A stretch of 64,000 bases of DNA from Aquatica leii. Taxonomy: Eukaryota; Arthropoda; Insecta; Coleoptera; Lampyridae. Position numbers and translations under genes: made by a program. Positions 1 through 9,775 of the stretch are shown here, piece after piece. The notes beneath the pieces are model-generated. The model did not search any database and was not told where the DNA came from. It worked only from the letters and a program-made list of their open reading frames with translations. Each line of letters opens with the position of its first letter. The stretch's first letter is position 1. The stretch covers positions 177,274,882 through 177,338,881 of the forward strand of contig CM069433.1 in the NCBI GenBank assembly GCA_035610365.1, given 5' to 3'.

Positions 1-2559
1 CCTAACTTCTTTTTATTTCTGTTAAAAGTATCTCTTATGTTTTTGTTTTTTTCTCTGTATAATTTTTGATTGTTTGTATGCCGGGACATCTTTCCGATAA
101 CAATTTTTTTTTCAGTTATACTTTTAACAATGTCTTACTAAGGTTTTATACTGTAAGCCGACTTGTGTTTTAAGACTGTTGGTTGGTATATATTTTTGCA
201 CATATTTGTGTGTAATTGTCTGTTTGGAAGATGGAGAGAATTGTATATAAAGGTTTTTTAACAAGATACGTGTATTTATAGAAAATGTTTGTGAATGCTT
301 ACTTTAGGGGACATTGTGTCTGCGATCAATACTAGAATTTTGAATTCTTTCAGTATGACAAATGACACCTATAATTGTTGTGTCTGTGTGGTTTAGAGAT
401 TCACCAAGCCAAGTAAGCTTGGCTTGAAATGTAAAAGCATGGCTTGGGTATGAAAGTCAAGGTTTTTAAAAATAAAAGCTTGATTTGGTTGGATGTTTGT
501 GGATACAGGCTTGACTTGGTTTTCAAGCTTTTTTAAGCTTTTTCTTGTTCCTTTTGCAAAAGTGTCCTGCACGTGTTACAGCTCACTACCACAGTATAAA
601 TAATTATCCAACTGCTAGCATATGTTGCCTCATATCTTCGAAATGAAGTGAAGAGACAATCCGAAATTTAGAAAAAACATTAATTAACGTTTATTGGTTA
701 AAAAGCATCAAATACATACATATAGCGTGTATCTGATTAACAGGTGTTAACGTAGAAAGTGAAATCATAGTATTAATATAAGCAAAAAATTTGTATAAGG
801 TAGAGCTTCTTCTTCTGGTTAAATAGAACGATTTTACTTAGTATAGGTTTTATTAAAATATTTTTTTTCTGCGCTATTCTGAAGCAAATAACAAATAATT
901 CAAACTTGTTTGTTTCTGCTAAAGAAATATCGACCGACTTTCATTTTTTGATCTATTTTTTGTATTGATAACAAAACTGTTATATTTAGCTTTTTCAACA
1001 TTAACCTACTAATTTTACAAAAAGTTAATGATTTGTACACAACATTCTTTACCTCTTCACTTTCCGCCCTTGTTACATAAATAACTATTGCGCTAAATCT
1101 TTTAAAATTGCTATTGCTGATGGAAATATTGTTACGGTAACAGAAATTTTTTTTTAATGACATGGACATTAATCCAAGGAATATTACCGTTAAAACTTGT
1201 AGAAGGTTAAGTGCTTTCTTTAAAAAAAAATTGTCGATTTTTTCAATATTAGATGTAATATTGATTGCTGTTTTTTTATTATCACTTTTCTAAAACATCT
1301 TTTCATTATTCTGAACCGCGTATCAGCATAATACATATTTGTAAATGTTATTAATATCGTCAACAATGATCATTCATCTTTCAAACCTTTATCTCCTGTA
1401 TGTAATAACACTTTAAACTTATTTATAACTTTCACCTGCCATTTTATATCAGATAATGATGATGGATACAAATTTTTAATACACAAAAGTTTATACAAGG
1501 AGAATTTTCTCAAATTTTAAGTTAGTTTATTATTACGACTGCTCAAGGTAAATTCCTTTAATCGAAAGTAAGATCGAGGCTTGTATTATAGAAAAACGAC
1601 AGGGAATTACACGAGTTTTTACGGTATAGCAGCGTTTCTAATAAATAGCACGCTTATCGCCAACCAGTGGCAGATGGAACTCGCTGATAAATATCATTTC
1701 AGTAATTGAAACTTTCTAATTGAGCTTCAGTTTAAGTCATTGTAACTAACCGTCTGCTGATTAAAGCAATACTTCAAAGCTGGCTTTAGTGAGTGTTTTA
1801 ATTTAATGGGTACATCGTCGCAAATAGAACATACTCCTGTTTATCGAGAGCGAGAAAAAAGAATTATTGGAAAACAATAAAAACTTATCTTATTTGCTTT
1901 ATGGTTTGTCGATGACGTTTGTACTTCTAGTGAAGTGATGTCGAATATATTCTTTTATTGGTTGATGGGAAGGTAAAACTTTAATTTTATCTTAATGCTC
2001 AAGCTGAATTGATCGCAATTGAAACGTTAATACAGTTTTTAGAAAACTAATCAGGAATTAAAAGAATGTGACGAAACATCATGTCGGTTTTTGTACTTTT
2101 ATTCGTAAGACTACATTTATATATATATAAAAAAAATGGTTCTTTTCGGCACGATGCTGAATTTTACTGTGCATGTGTTATTTTAATCCATAAATTTATT
2201 ACAAATGTAATATGACATTGTTCTTGTTGGAATCTCCTTAGTTAAATTGGAACTAGGTTCCTCATAATTAGCACTGATCAAAAAATCGCTAACATTGTGT
2301 CAATGTGGGAAGTATTTTATTCAAGAGTTTTTTAAACTTGAAATGAACCAAGGAACGAAACTAGGAACGAAACAGGACAGACCAAACCTAACATAAAAGA
2401 GAAATGAGTGTAATGAGATAAGTATGAATGAATGAATAAATATTATGAAGTAAAGTGAAACAAAAGGCCCAAAATAAAGACACTTGGAAAACTTTCGTTG
2501 AAAATTTGAATATAAATACTAGAGAAACTTGTTAAGTAAATTTAACCCTAACTTAGTAC
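1..2559. other. AT-rich non-coding region, no gene recognised
   Basis: No open frame here resembles a known protein. The one frame of moderate length (900-1169, minus) is low-complexity Lys/Asn/Ser-rich and has no motif. A hairpin-rich patch at 398-545 is described separately. Nothing else is supported. Confidence 0.6.
398..545. repeat. AAGCTTGGCTTG-type palindromic patch
   Basis: A perfect 9-bp inverted repeat (CAAGCCAAG, 4-base loop TAAG, CTTGGCTTG) spans 405-426. Related words (GGCTTG, AAGCTTG, GCTTGACTTGG, CAAGCTT) recur in both orientations up to about 540. It could be the end of a non-autonomous DNA transposon or a local foldback; no target duplication was found. Confidence 0.4.
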
Positions 2560-3300
2560 ACGCGGCAGCACAAGACACTTCGGAGAGGGAGAGTTGTGGA
2601 TGGTACTCGGTATGCTAATTATAAAATAATAAAAAAAGCACCAAAACGGTAGAAATATTAACTACAGATCCCGTTTACATCTCTTCAACACTGAAGGTAA
2701 ACACAATTATAAAAACTACTATATTTATTTCAACGAAGAGAAAAAGTGGTTAAAAAGAGGGTTGTGCATAGTACTCGGTGTGCGAATTATAAGATAATTA
2801 CAAGAGCGCCAAAACAGTAGAGGTATTAACTACAGATCTCGTTTACATCTGTCAAACATTGAAGATAAACAAATTCCAAAGCATACTTATAACAACTAAT
2901 ATATTTATTTCAACGAAGAGAGAAAGAGGTAAAAAAACGATTTAGAACTACACAGACACTATCAATTAAGAGTTTGTTAATATATATCACAGCTAATAAT
3001 GATAATGCAGGCCCCTTAGATTAAGCCACACTTCGTACATATAATTACAATCCAGTGATTAGTCAATCAGAAGTACAACGCACTTGTGATATATGTAATA
3101 AGTAACTGTACAAATAAATCTGCATGCATTAATCGTGAAAACATATATATCTAAGTCGTTTATATTTACGTTCGACACTAACACAAATTAATAGGTAATG
3201 AAAACTTGTTTTACTCAGGATTACCCAGACACGCTATTAGCTAATGGCATACCTGAAATTGCTAAAAATGTACAGAAAAAATTAGATATCACAAGTAAAT
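2560..3300. repeat. Dispersed repeat, copy 1, with internal 168-bp tandem duplication
   Basis: A 168-bp unit beginning GTTGTGGATGGTACTCGG at 2593 is followed directly by a diverged second unit beginning GTTGTGCATAGTACTCGG at 2761. Both contain the words AACTACAGATC and TATTTATTTCAACGAAGAG. The tail includes AATGCAGGCCCCTTAGATTA near 3005 and TTAGCTAATGGCA near 3238. The same succession, with a single unit, recurs at 37925-38560. No coding capacity is seen; it is probably a non-autonomous element or terminal repeat of unknown class. Confidence 0.65.
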
Positions 3301-3485
3301 CGTTTGTAACTCAATTAGTGACAGTTATAAACCGAATGGGGTCTGGACGACGAAATGCTATTTCGAATCATTGATTTTGTTATCAAAGCGGCACTTTGGC
3401 ACAGTCACAGTACTATCGAACACGCAAAATCTTTAAAGGTTGTCAATTTCTTTTCAGATGGGTAGCTTGCTGACCACACTTTAAA

Positions 3486-3890
3486 CGTAACTGCTTCATT
3501 TAAATTTTTAGTTTATAACGCATTGCAATAAGGTTATGTCGAGTTTTCTGACCTGTTGACAAGCTTTTCCATTTCTAAATTTTGATCAAAACAATTCTTG
3601 TTTCATATCTGTTTTATTCTATGGTTTGTATGTGCGGTTTAGATAATAATGTTATGTTGTTTTATTACAATAAAGAACATCAGCGACAGTAATAGTGATA
3701 GTTTAGCATGGACATGTAGTGTAGATGACGCAATCCATATTAATATTGGTATCTTTATCTTTTTTGAATATCTTTGAGAAGAAACAAGAAATGGTAATCG
3801 TCTGCTATGGTAGTGATCTTTTTCTGCTTCTATAATAATACGTATCGCGCGACGCCGACGTCCGATATCGGCGCAATCGTTACCAACTTA
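3486..3890 (+). repeat. PLE terminal direct repeat (pseudo-LTR), left copy
   Basis: It matches 16045-16443 in the same orientation, from CGTAACTGCT to ACCAACTTA. Long shared blocks include AATAAAGAACATCAGCGACA and GTAGTGTAGATGACGC. Direct terminal repeats of this kind are typical of PLEs. A six-base GCCGAC insertion near 3853 separates this copy from the other. Confidence 0.75.
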
Positions 3891-4097
3891 GCAACAACCG
3901 GTGAAAGCGGAGAACCCAAGGCGGCTTCTGATGTTTCTGAGTAAAACTTTTATCGCATAGTAAAATATGTATCGTTTATAGCATATTTGGTGCATACATA
4001 GGAAAAACGAGTAGAAGCGTCTTAAACAATCTTTGAAGTCAGCGGTAATGGAACACGTACTAGAAACGGGCCATTAAATTATATTTGACATTAATTA

Positions 4098-4916
4098 CTA
4101 TCAGCAAAAAATTAGGGAATCTATTGAAATAATTAAAAATTGACGGCGCAATTAATCAGTTTGTTTCGGACTCTGACGATGTCCAATGCGACGCGTGACA
4201 AAACCTCGGCTTGTGGGATAAGTACAACACAAGAATTATCCAGAATGGAAAATTTTATTACGAATGCAACCCGTGAAAACCTGAATTCTACTATAACAAT
4301 CCTTTATGGAGAGGATATTAAAAAGAAAATAAAAAAGTTTTCAACCCTTCATATTAAATTGGTAGGAGAATCCGAATCTGCTTCAAAAATATTAATTTGG
4401 CAGATCTTTCGTTAATTAGAGAACGTATTCATTTGATTAGAAGAGAAATTGATATTGCTAATATATCGTCATTTGATTTTTATCTAGAGCTCGCCAGGAT
4501 CCATTCGCTTTCTGTTTGGAGTCTCATTGATCGAATTTCTTTTGAACAAGCTCAACAAGTCAAAGAGATGGTTACAAGTAATCATCTTAAGCAATTTAAC
4601 AAATTAGTGCCTCCAAAACATGTCGTCGATACAGACACAAAACCCGAGACTGTGAAATAATTTATCTTCACGCTCATTGTATTCTACAGAAACAGCTATT
4701 TTGTCGAAAGCTTTTAACTTTGTATTTGCTCCAAAACGACTTTACATAGAAGAAATTGTATCAGCTGTAAAAGCTTTTATCCAAGCAGCTCCCAATCTTC
4801 TTGCAAAAGAAATCCGCTTTGAAACCACAAAAATTCTTTGTTAGTCAATAATTCTCCAAAGTAACATTCCAAAATCGGAGTTTTGCATGAAAATTGTTTA
4901 AACAAGATAAATATAT
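4098..4916 (+). pseudogene. PLE reverse transcriptase, N-terminal part (broken)
   Basis: The frames at 4140-4415, 4397-4660 and about 4660-4842 together read like the N-terminal third of a PLE RT. The clearest stretch is NNLSSRSL followed by SKAFNFVFAPKR and IEEIVSAVKAF, a conserved upstream block in this family. The piece ends near 4900 with NIPKSEFC. It has at least one frameshift (4397-4415) and stops. Bases 4098-4260 also resemble 15856-16020 near the other end, so part of the 5' coding region is duplicated at the 3' end. The match is by eye and the start is not defined. Confidence 0.65.
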
Positions 4917-5333
4917 TGTTACGAATTTTATTATTAAAACTAATTTATATATATTAAAAATATGTACACGTTTAAACTAACCGAACTAATTAAATCTAAG
5001 AAAATTTAATGAAAAGACTTACGCTATAATTTATGTATAACACTATCACTTACACGAAGATCAGATAAGTCACACACTTATTTAACACTTATTGTTTACG
5101 TTAAAGTCACGTACCAGGTTATTTATCTCACGCGTTAAATACTTATTTATTTAGACTTGAATCTTCTTAACACTGCCGTCTTTGAATTATGGGAAATAAG
5201 TGACCTACGATTTGTTTGTTCCGTATTTATACATATATTATATAATCCTTCTCGAATGTTCCATATCTTTTGGTATACGTTCTAGAAGATGGATAACAAC
5301 TTCGAGAAGGCCCTTGAGTTTGAGAACATTTCA
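4917..5333 (-). repeat. Solo LTR of the macrodomain-bearing Ty3/gypsy family
   Basis: The 417-bp sequence runs TGTTACGAAT to GAACATTTCA and is a diverged relative of the reverse complement of the LTR at 6609-7076. Shared words include CTATAATTTATGTATAAC, CTTCTTAACACTG and GACCTACGATTT. It is flanked by ATAT on both sides (4913-4916 and 5334-5337), a 4-bp target duplication. It sits inside the PLE reverse transcriptase. A solo LTR is what recombination between two LTRs leaves. Confidence 0.85.
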
Positions 5334-5337
5334 ATAT

Positions 5338-6137
5338 AGTCATTTTTAAATCTGACAAAGGGAACGTCACTGTAATTATGAATCGTTCATATTATGATAA
5401 CAAAATCTACAATCTTCTCTCAGACGGGTCGTATGAAATAATTTCTAAAAAATCTTCTTTATCTATTGAAAGAGCATTTTCTAAACTTTTAAAAGGGTTG
5501 TCTAATATTTCCCTTCATTCATTCAGTCATTTCTACTCAATTCGAGGGATTTTGTTTAGAAGTTGCATAGTACCTATTATTGAAAAATGTTTCACGTCTG
5601 CATACCTTACTTTTCAAGAAAAATTTTACTGACAAACAACAGGAGATTCTCTACTTTCACCGGTTGTTGCTGATATATTTTCTAAGATTTTTGAGAAAGA
5701 CGCTTTATCCACTTTTTATCTATACCCAACTGCTGGTACAGATACGTTGTTGACACCTTTGTCATTTGTCAACATGGTCGTGTTAAACTCAAATCATCAA
5801 AATATTTAGTATATAATTAGAAAAGAACTCTTTTTTACCATTTTTGGACGCTTTAGTTAATCAAAATGAAGATGATTCATTAACACATTCGGTTTATCAA
5901 AAACGTACCCATACAGATAGATATTTCAATGGATTGTCTCATCATCACTCTTTTTAGAAATTATCAGTAGCGAATTCTTTAGTCTATAGAGCTGTTTCCC
6001 TAAATCAACCCCAAAATTTTCAAAAAGGGTTAAATCACCTAACCAATGTGTTAGTCGCAAAGAATTACAATAGAATAAGTATTAAACAATCTATTACAAA
6101 GTTTACGTCTGCGAAACCAAGAGTAACAGCAGAATCT
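5338..6137 (+). pseudogene. PLE reverse transcriptase, catalytic and C-terminal part (broken)
   Basis: In successive frames one reads SDKGNVTVIMNRSYYDNK, then GDSLLSPVVADIFSKIFEKD (the PLE equivalent of the S/GSPLSPVVA block), WYRYVVDTF at the polymerase site, and LTHSVYQKRTHTDRY then NGLSHHHS. It ends in YNRISIKQSITKFTSAKPRV. The catalytic motif is YVVD instead of YVDD, so the first Asp of the pair is replaced. There are also several frameshifts and stops. The fragment ends where the LINE was inserted. Confidence 0.8.
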
Positions 6138-6473
6138 AATAATAATAATAATAATAAATGTGTTTATTGTGTTAACAAAGTTACACAAAAGGGTAGTGTT
6201 CGACTTAAAAGCCGTTCTTCCACACTCCCTTATTAGCTTAGAAAAGAAAAAAAAAAAAAGGTAACTATACATATAGGAATATAAGCAAAAAGAAAAACTT
6301 AAAATGTAACATACAACAAAAAAAAAATTTCTTTTTCTACAAAAAAAAACTTAAATGATATTCCGTAAATTATCTATAATACAAAATCAACACAAAGTAT
6401 TTTTTTTTACTACAGAAACATATATATATTTTAAGTTGTTAATTTACTAGACTTTAAAAAAAACTTTCTACTA
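6138..6473 (-). other. Probable 3' UTR and (ATT)n tail of the nested LINE
   Basis: On the minus strand this follows the LINE stop codon (6474-6476) and ends in a run of ATT/TTA triplets (plus-strand TAA repeats at about 6136-6158). Many non-LTR elements end in a short tandem repeat rather than poly(A). PLE coding sequence is recognisable just to the left, so I place the LINE 3' end at this microsatellite. No target-site duplication was found. Confidence 0.5.
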
Positions 6474-6608
6474 TTACAATAATAATTGCTTAAGTGCAGT
6501 ACGAAAACTATTTTTGGAGAGAGGCAACAAATTTAAAATCTGATTCAACAACTTAGGAGCACAATACGCGAACGAACCTTCATATTTAACAGTTTTGTGC
6601 GTTGGTAT
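6474..6608 (-). pseudogene. LINE reverse transcriptase, C-terminal end, cut off by the Ty3 insertion
   Basis: On the minus strand this 135-bp piece encodes about 44 residues in the same frame as the LINE ORF at 13214-15652. It includes YEGSFAYCAPKLLNQ and LPLSKNSFRTALK, the usual tail of Jockey/CR1-type LINE RT proteins, and then two consecutive stops (6471-6476). The 6.6-kb Ty3/gypsy element and one copy of its GTAT duplication separate it from the rest. So the LINE ORF was intact here until the Ty3 element landed. Confidence 0.85.
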
Positions 6609-6719
6609 TGAAACGTCCGAGAAATTACTTGCAAATGCAAGAGCCTTCTAGAACTGTTATCTAGTTTCTAGAAAATATAACGAAAAGTGAGGAACGATCG
6701 AGAAGAATTCGCTGATGTC

Positions 6720-6753
6720 TATAAAAGCCGAAGATGGAAATCGTAGGTCAGTT
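6720..6753 (+). promoter_or_regulatory. LTR core promoter: TATA box plus TCAGT initiator
   Basis: TATAAAAG lies at 6720-6727 and TCAGTT at 6748-6753. The TATA start to the initiator A is 30 bp, the standard insect spacing. This would put the start of R near 6750. The same pair recurs in the 3' LTR. Confidence 0.75.
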
Positions 6754-6801
6754 ATTGCTGGAATGTGAATACATGCAGTATTAAGAAGATTATCAAGTTG
6801 A

Positions 6802-6807
6802 AATAAA
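6802..6807 (+). terminator. LTR polyadenylation signal AATAAA
   Basis: AATAAA lies about 52 bp after the predicted start, so R would be short. Other AAATAAATAA words follow near 6838 and could serve as well. Confidence 0.45.
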
Positions 6808-7079
6808 TACGTATCGTTAGCACGCGCGGCGTTTTAAATAAATAACAGTGTACACCGAATCGAGTGAACGTGACTTATAGTGTAAACAAATCCGAGGACG
6901 TTATCTAATCTTATCTTAAGTGTTATACAACGGTTATACATAAATTATAGTGTAAGTGTTTTTATTATTAGATTTTAGTAGTTCGGTCAATTTAAAAGTA
7001 TACATATTTCTATAATAAGTAAACGTAGTTTTAATCGTTTTAAATAAATTAGTTTTTAAGTAATAAATTCGTTACAAAT

Positions 7080-7088
7080 TGGTGTCAG
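7080..7088 (+). other. Primer-binding site candidate
   Basis: Three bases after the 5' LTR the sequence reads TGGTGTCAG. This is complementary to the 3' end of a tRNA carrying CTGACACCA, as in many tRNA-Leu species. Only the first nine bases fit the usual tRNA-Leu pattern well, so the primer is tentative. Confidence 0.55.
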
Positions 7089-7255
7089 GTGTTCGGTTTT
7101 AAACCCGTGGAAATCGTGTAAATAGATAAAGCTGTTCGCGATTTTTATTAGTGTAAATACCATTAAGTAATTTATTATCGCTCGAGATACGATACGCGTG
7201 TTTGTTTATAAAGTAGTGTATTTAAAAACTTTATATTCGTGTTATATTTAAATTT

Positions 7256-9775
7256 ATGCCGGTGACGCGTTTGCAAAAAGAGAAAATGGATTCAAAAATA
7301 TTTGAAATTCTTGAATCGATGAATAAGAATATGGAAGAAAATAATAGGAAAATGGGCGAAAATTCGCAGAAAATCGAAGCAAAACTGTCCGAAAATTCTA
7401 GAAAAATGGAAGAAAAGTTTTACGAAAATTCGCAGAAAATGGAAGAAAACTCTCAGAAAATTGAAGAAAAATTATTTGAAAATACCCAGAAAATAGAAGA
7501 AAAGTTGATGGAAAATTCTAGACGATTAAAAGAAGAAATACAAACGAGCATAGAAAATCAAATCAAAATTGTGCAAGAGGAAACTCAAGCAGATATGTTA
7601 AATTTAAAAGAAGAAATTTGCGAATCTGTGAATGACAAAATAGAAGAAGTAGAAGACAAATTAGAACAAAAATTGAGAGAAAGAATACAACTGCTTGAAG
7701 AGAGAATGAACCAAATGAATTGTCACGGGGAAGGAAGCGTCACGAGTGAAGATTTAATAATGGACCATCGAGAAGAAAACACTCATAAGTTCAAAGTTGT
7801 ACCTCCGAATTTTGATGGTAAAGTTCCATGGTCAACCTACTACAAGCAGTTTGAAGCCGCAGCTACTGCTAATGGTTGGAGCAACAAGCAGAAAGCGACG
7901 TCTTTAATAGTGTCCTTACGTGGAGAAGCGCTGGGAATTTTACAAACTGTTCCGGACCATCTGCAAGAAAATTACGAACTCTTAATATCACGATTACAAA
8001 TGAGATATGGAGATGCTCATCTTCAACAAGTATATCAGGCTCAAATTAAAAGTCGGGTTCAAAAAGCTGCCGAAAGTCTTCAAGAGTTTGAGGCTGACAT
8101 CGCCAGACTAACACGGCTTGCGTATCCTACAGCACCGGATACCTTCCTGGAGCAGTTAGCTATTCAAACTTTCGTAGATGGCCTCCGAGACAGCGAAACA
8201 CAGCAGACTCTCCGGTTAGCTCGACCGAAGACATTGGATGACGCTTTGGTGCATGCTTTGGAGTTTGAAGCAGCAAAACAAGCATCGCAACGAGGTGGTC
8301 ATAGACTCTGCTGTGCTACAGAAGTACCCGCGCAGACACTGGAAAGCATCGAGGAGATAGCGCGACGAATACTTCGGGAAAGAGGAGTGACAGCTTTGAA
8401 CTGCGATGAAATAGGCCATGTACGACGGCATCGTACCAAACCTAAGAAGAGGACTAGAAGAGCCCTCGAAAATTTGGAACGAGGCGAGCGAAAGAAACAA
8501 AAAGTAATCTCATCTAGTCAAAATCCGGAGGTTACAATCCAAATGGCATCGCCTAGAGAGCAATTGCATAGCATTTATCTCGAAGGCAAGATCAATGGGA
8601 GAAGCGTCCAGTTACTGGTTGACACGGGAGCGACGAAGACCATCATTCGTCCTGACATCTTATTGGAAAACGAGAAGACATCACCAGTAACAGTACGACT
8701 TCGAACAGCGACGGGCGACGAAATACCTACTCACGGACAAGTCAAAGTAACCATTGGTTTGGGAAATGGAGTACTCGACCATCAAGTACTGGTAGCCGAC
8801 ATCACGGAAGAAGTTATCCTGGGAATGGACGTGATAAAGAAGTATGGGTTCCATTTGGATATGAAGAACGATGTCCTGAAGATCGACAATGAAGAAATTC
8901 CTTTTCATTCGTCAGAGAAGGCAGCCGTGCGAGTCTTATTGAGTGAAGACGTGACTCTGCCTGCAAGGACTGAAAGTGTGGTGATGGCACGCCTGGATGG
9001 AAGTCTCCGGGAAGGCTACATACGCGCGATTGAACCAATGGAGGGCGGCTTAGTTGAAAAGGGACTACTCGTTGGCAGAACTTTAATACGAGTAAAGAAG
9101 ACGATGCCAGTAAGGATCTTAAACATCAACTCAGATCCTGTAACGCTGAAAAAGAAGACCGTGGTAGGCCAATGCACGCCAGTATCACAAATTGTGAGAT
9201 GCGTGAAGTCGAACGAAGATACGTCGCCGAAGAAGTGTCCACAACATCTATTGGACATTCTTACCACCAAATGCGAAAACCTCAGCCAAGACCAGCTGGC
9301 TAAAGTTAAAGTGTTGATCCAAGAGTACCAAGATGTGTTCGCGCTGGAGAGTGGCTCCAAAGGAAGAACTAACGTGGTGAAGCATAAAATTAATACCGGA
9401 GACGCTCGGCCGATACGACAACATCCACGCAGACTTCCTTTGGCGAAAAGAGAAGAAGCCGAACAAATAATTACGGATATGGAGAGAGAAGGCGTGATTG
9501 AACCTTCAAGTAGTCCATGGGCATCCCCAGTGGTACTCGTGAAGAAGAAGGATGGATCAACGAGGTTTTGCGTAGACTACAGGCAGCTAAACGACGTGAC
9601 CAAAAAGGACAGCTACCCTTTACCCAGAATTGACGATACGCTAGACACCCTGTCAGGATCCCAGTGGTTTTCTACGTTAGATTTAAAGAGTGGATACTGG
9701 CAGGTAGAATTAGAACCCAAGGATCGTGAAAAACAGCTTTTACGATCGGAACTGGTTTGTGGCAGTTCACTGTAA
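7256..9775 (+). CDS. Gag-protease-reverse transcriptase (N-terminal part) of Ty3/gypsy element
   Basis: The 839-residue frame starts at the first ATG after the leader. Residues ~1-155 are a long coiled coil built from 11-residue repeats around ENSQKIEEKL. Residues ~175-380 are the capsid-like Gag domain (GKVPWSTYYKQFEA, LRGEALGILQTV). A degenerate zinc knuckle follows (NCDEIGHVRRH), with its first and last Cys missing. The protease has DTGATKTII with Asp456. RT begins with REGVIEPSSSPWASPVVLVK and FCVDYRQLND. Gag and pol are fused in one frame with no frameshift site. The frame ends early at 9775, after an A run (9729-9733) that is one base short compared with the frame continued at 9757-12225. 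Confidence 0.93.
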   Translation: MPVTRLQKEKMDSKIFEILESMNKNMEENNRKMGENSQKIEAKLSENSRKMEEKFYENSQKMEENSQKIEEKLFENTQKIEEKLMENSRRLKEEIQTSIENQIKIVQEETQADMLNLKEEICESVNDKIEEVEDKLEQKLRERIQLLEERMNQMNCHGEGSVTSEDLIMDHREENTHKFKVVPPNFDGKVPWSTYYKQFEAAATANGWSNKQKATSLIVSLRGEALGILQTVPDHLQENYELLISRLQMRYGDAHLQQVYQAQIKSRVQKAAESLQEFEADIARLTRLAYPTAPDTFLEQLAIQTFVDGLRDSETQQTLRLARPKTLDDALVHALEFEAAKQASQRGGHRLCCATEVPAQTLESIEEIARRILRERGVTALNCDEIGHVRRHRTKPKKRTRRALENLERGERKKQKVISSSQNPEVTIQMASPREQLHSIYLEGKINGRSVQLLVDTGATKTIIRPDILLENEKTSPVTVRLRTATGDEIPTHGQVKVTIGLGNGVLDHQVLVADITEEVILGMDVIKKYGFHLDMKNDVLKIDNEEIPFHSSEKAAVRVLLSEDVTLPARTESVVMARLDGSLREGYIRAIEPMEGGLVEKGLLVGRTLIRVKKTMPVRILNINSDPVTLKKKTVVGQCTPVSQIVRCVKSNEDTSPKKCPQHLLDILTTKCENLSQDQLAKVKVLIQEYQDVFALESGSKGRTNVVKHKINTGDARPIRQHPRRLPLAKREEAEQIITDMEREGVIEPSSSPWASPVVLVKKKDGSTRFCVDYRQLNDVTKKDSYPLPRIDDTLDTLSGSQWFSTLDLKSGYWQVELEPKDREKQLLRSELVCGSSL

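Larger units (their letters stand above)
6609..7076 (+). repeat. 5' LTR of the Ty3/gypsy element
   Basis: It runs from TGAAACGTCC to ATTCGTTACA, bounded by TG and CA. It is essentially identical to 12742-13209. It contains a TATA box, an arthropod-type initiator and a poly(A) signal, so U3, R and U5 can be placed. Confidence 0.97.

Noticed and set aside
900-1169. 89-codon minus-strand frame
   Set aside because: Low-complexity, AT-rich, no motif and no neighbour context; likely chance.
4397-4660. Frame considered as an independent host ORF
   Set aside because: It lies between PLE blocks in the right order and frame relation, so it is PLE sequence.
6048-6236. Plus frame with an Asn run, and the opposite minus frame with Ile runs
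   Set aside because: Its first part is PLE coding text and is counted there; the Asn run is the TAA microsatellite at the LINE 3' end, so the rest is not a gene.
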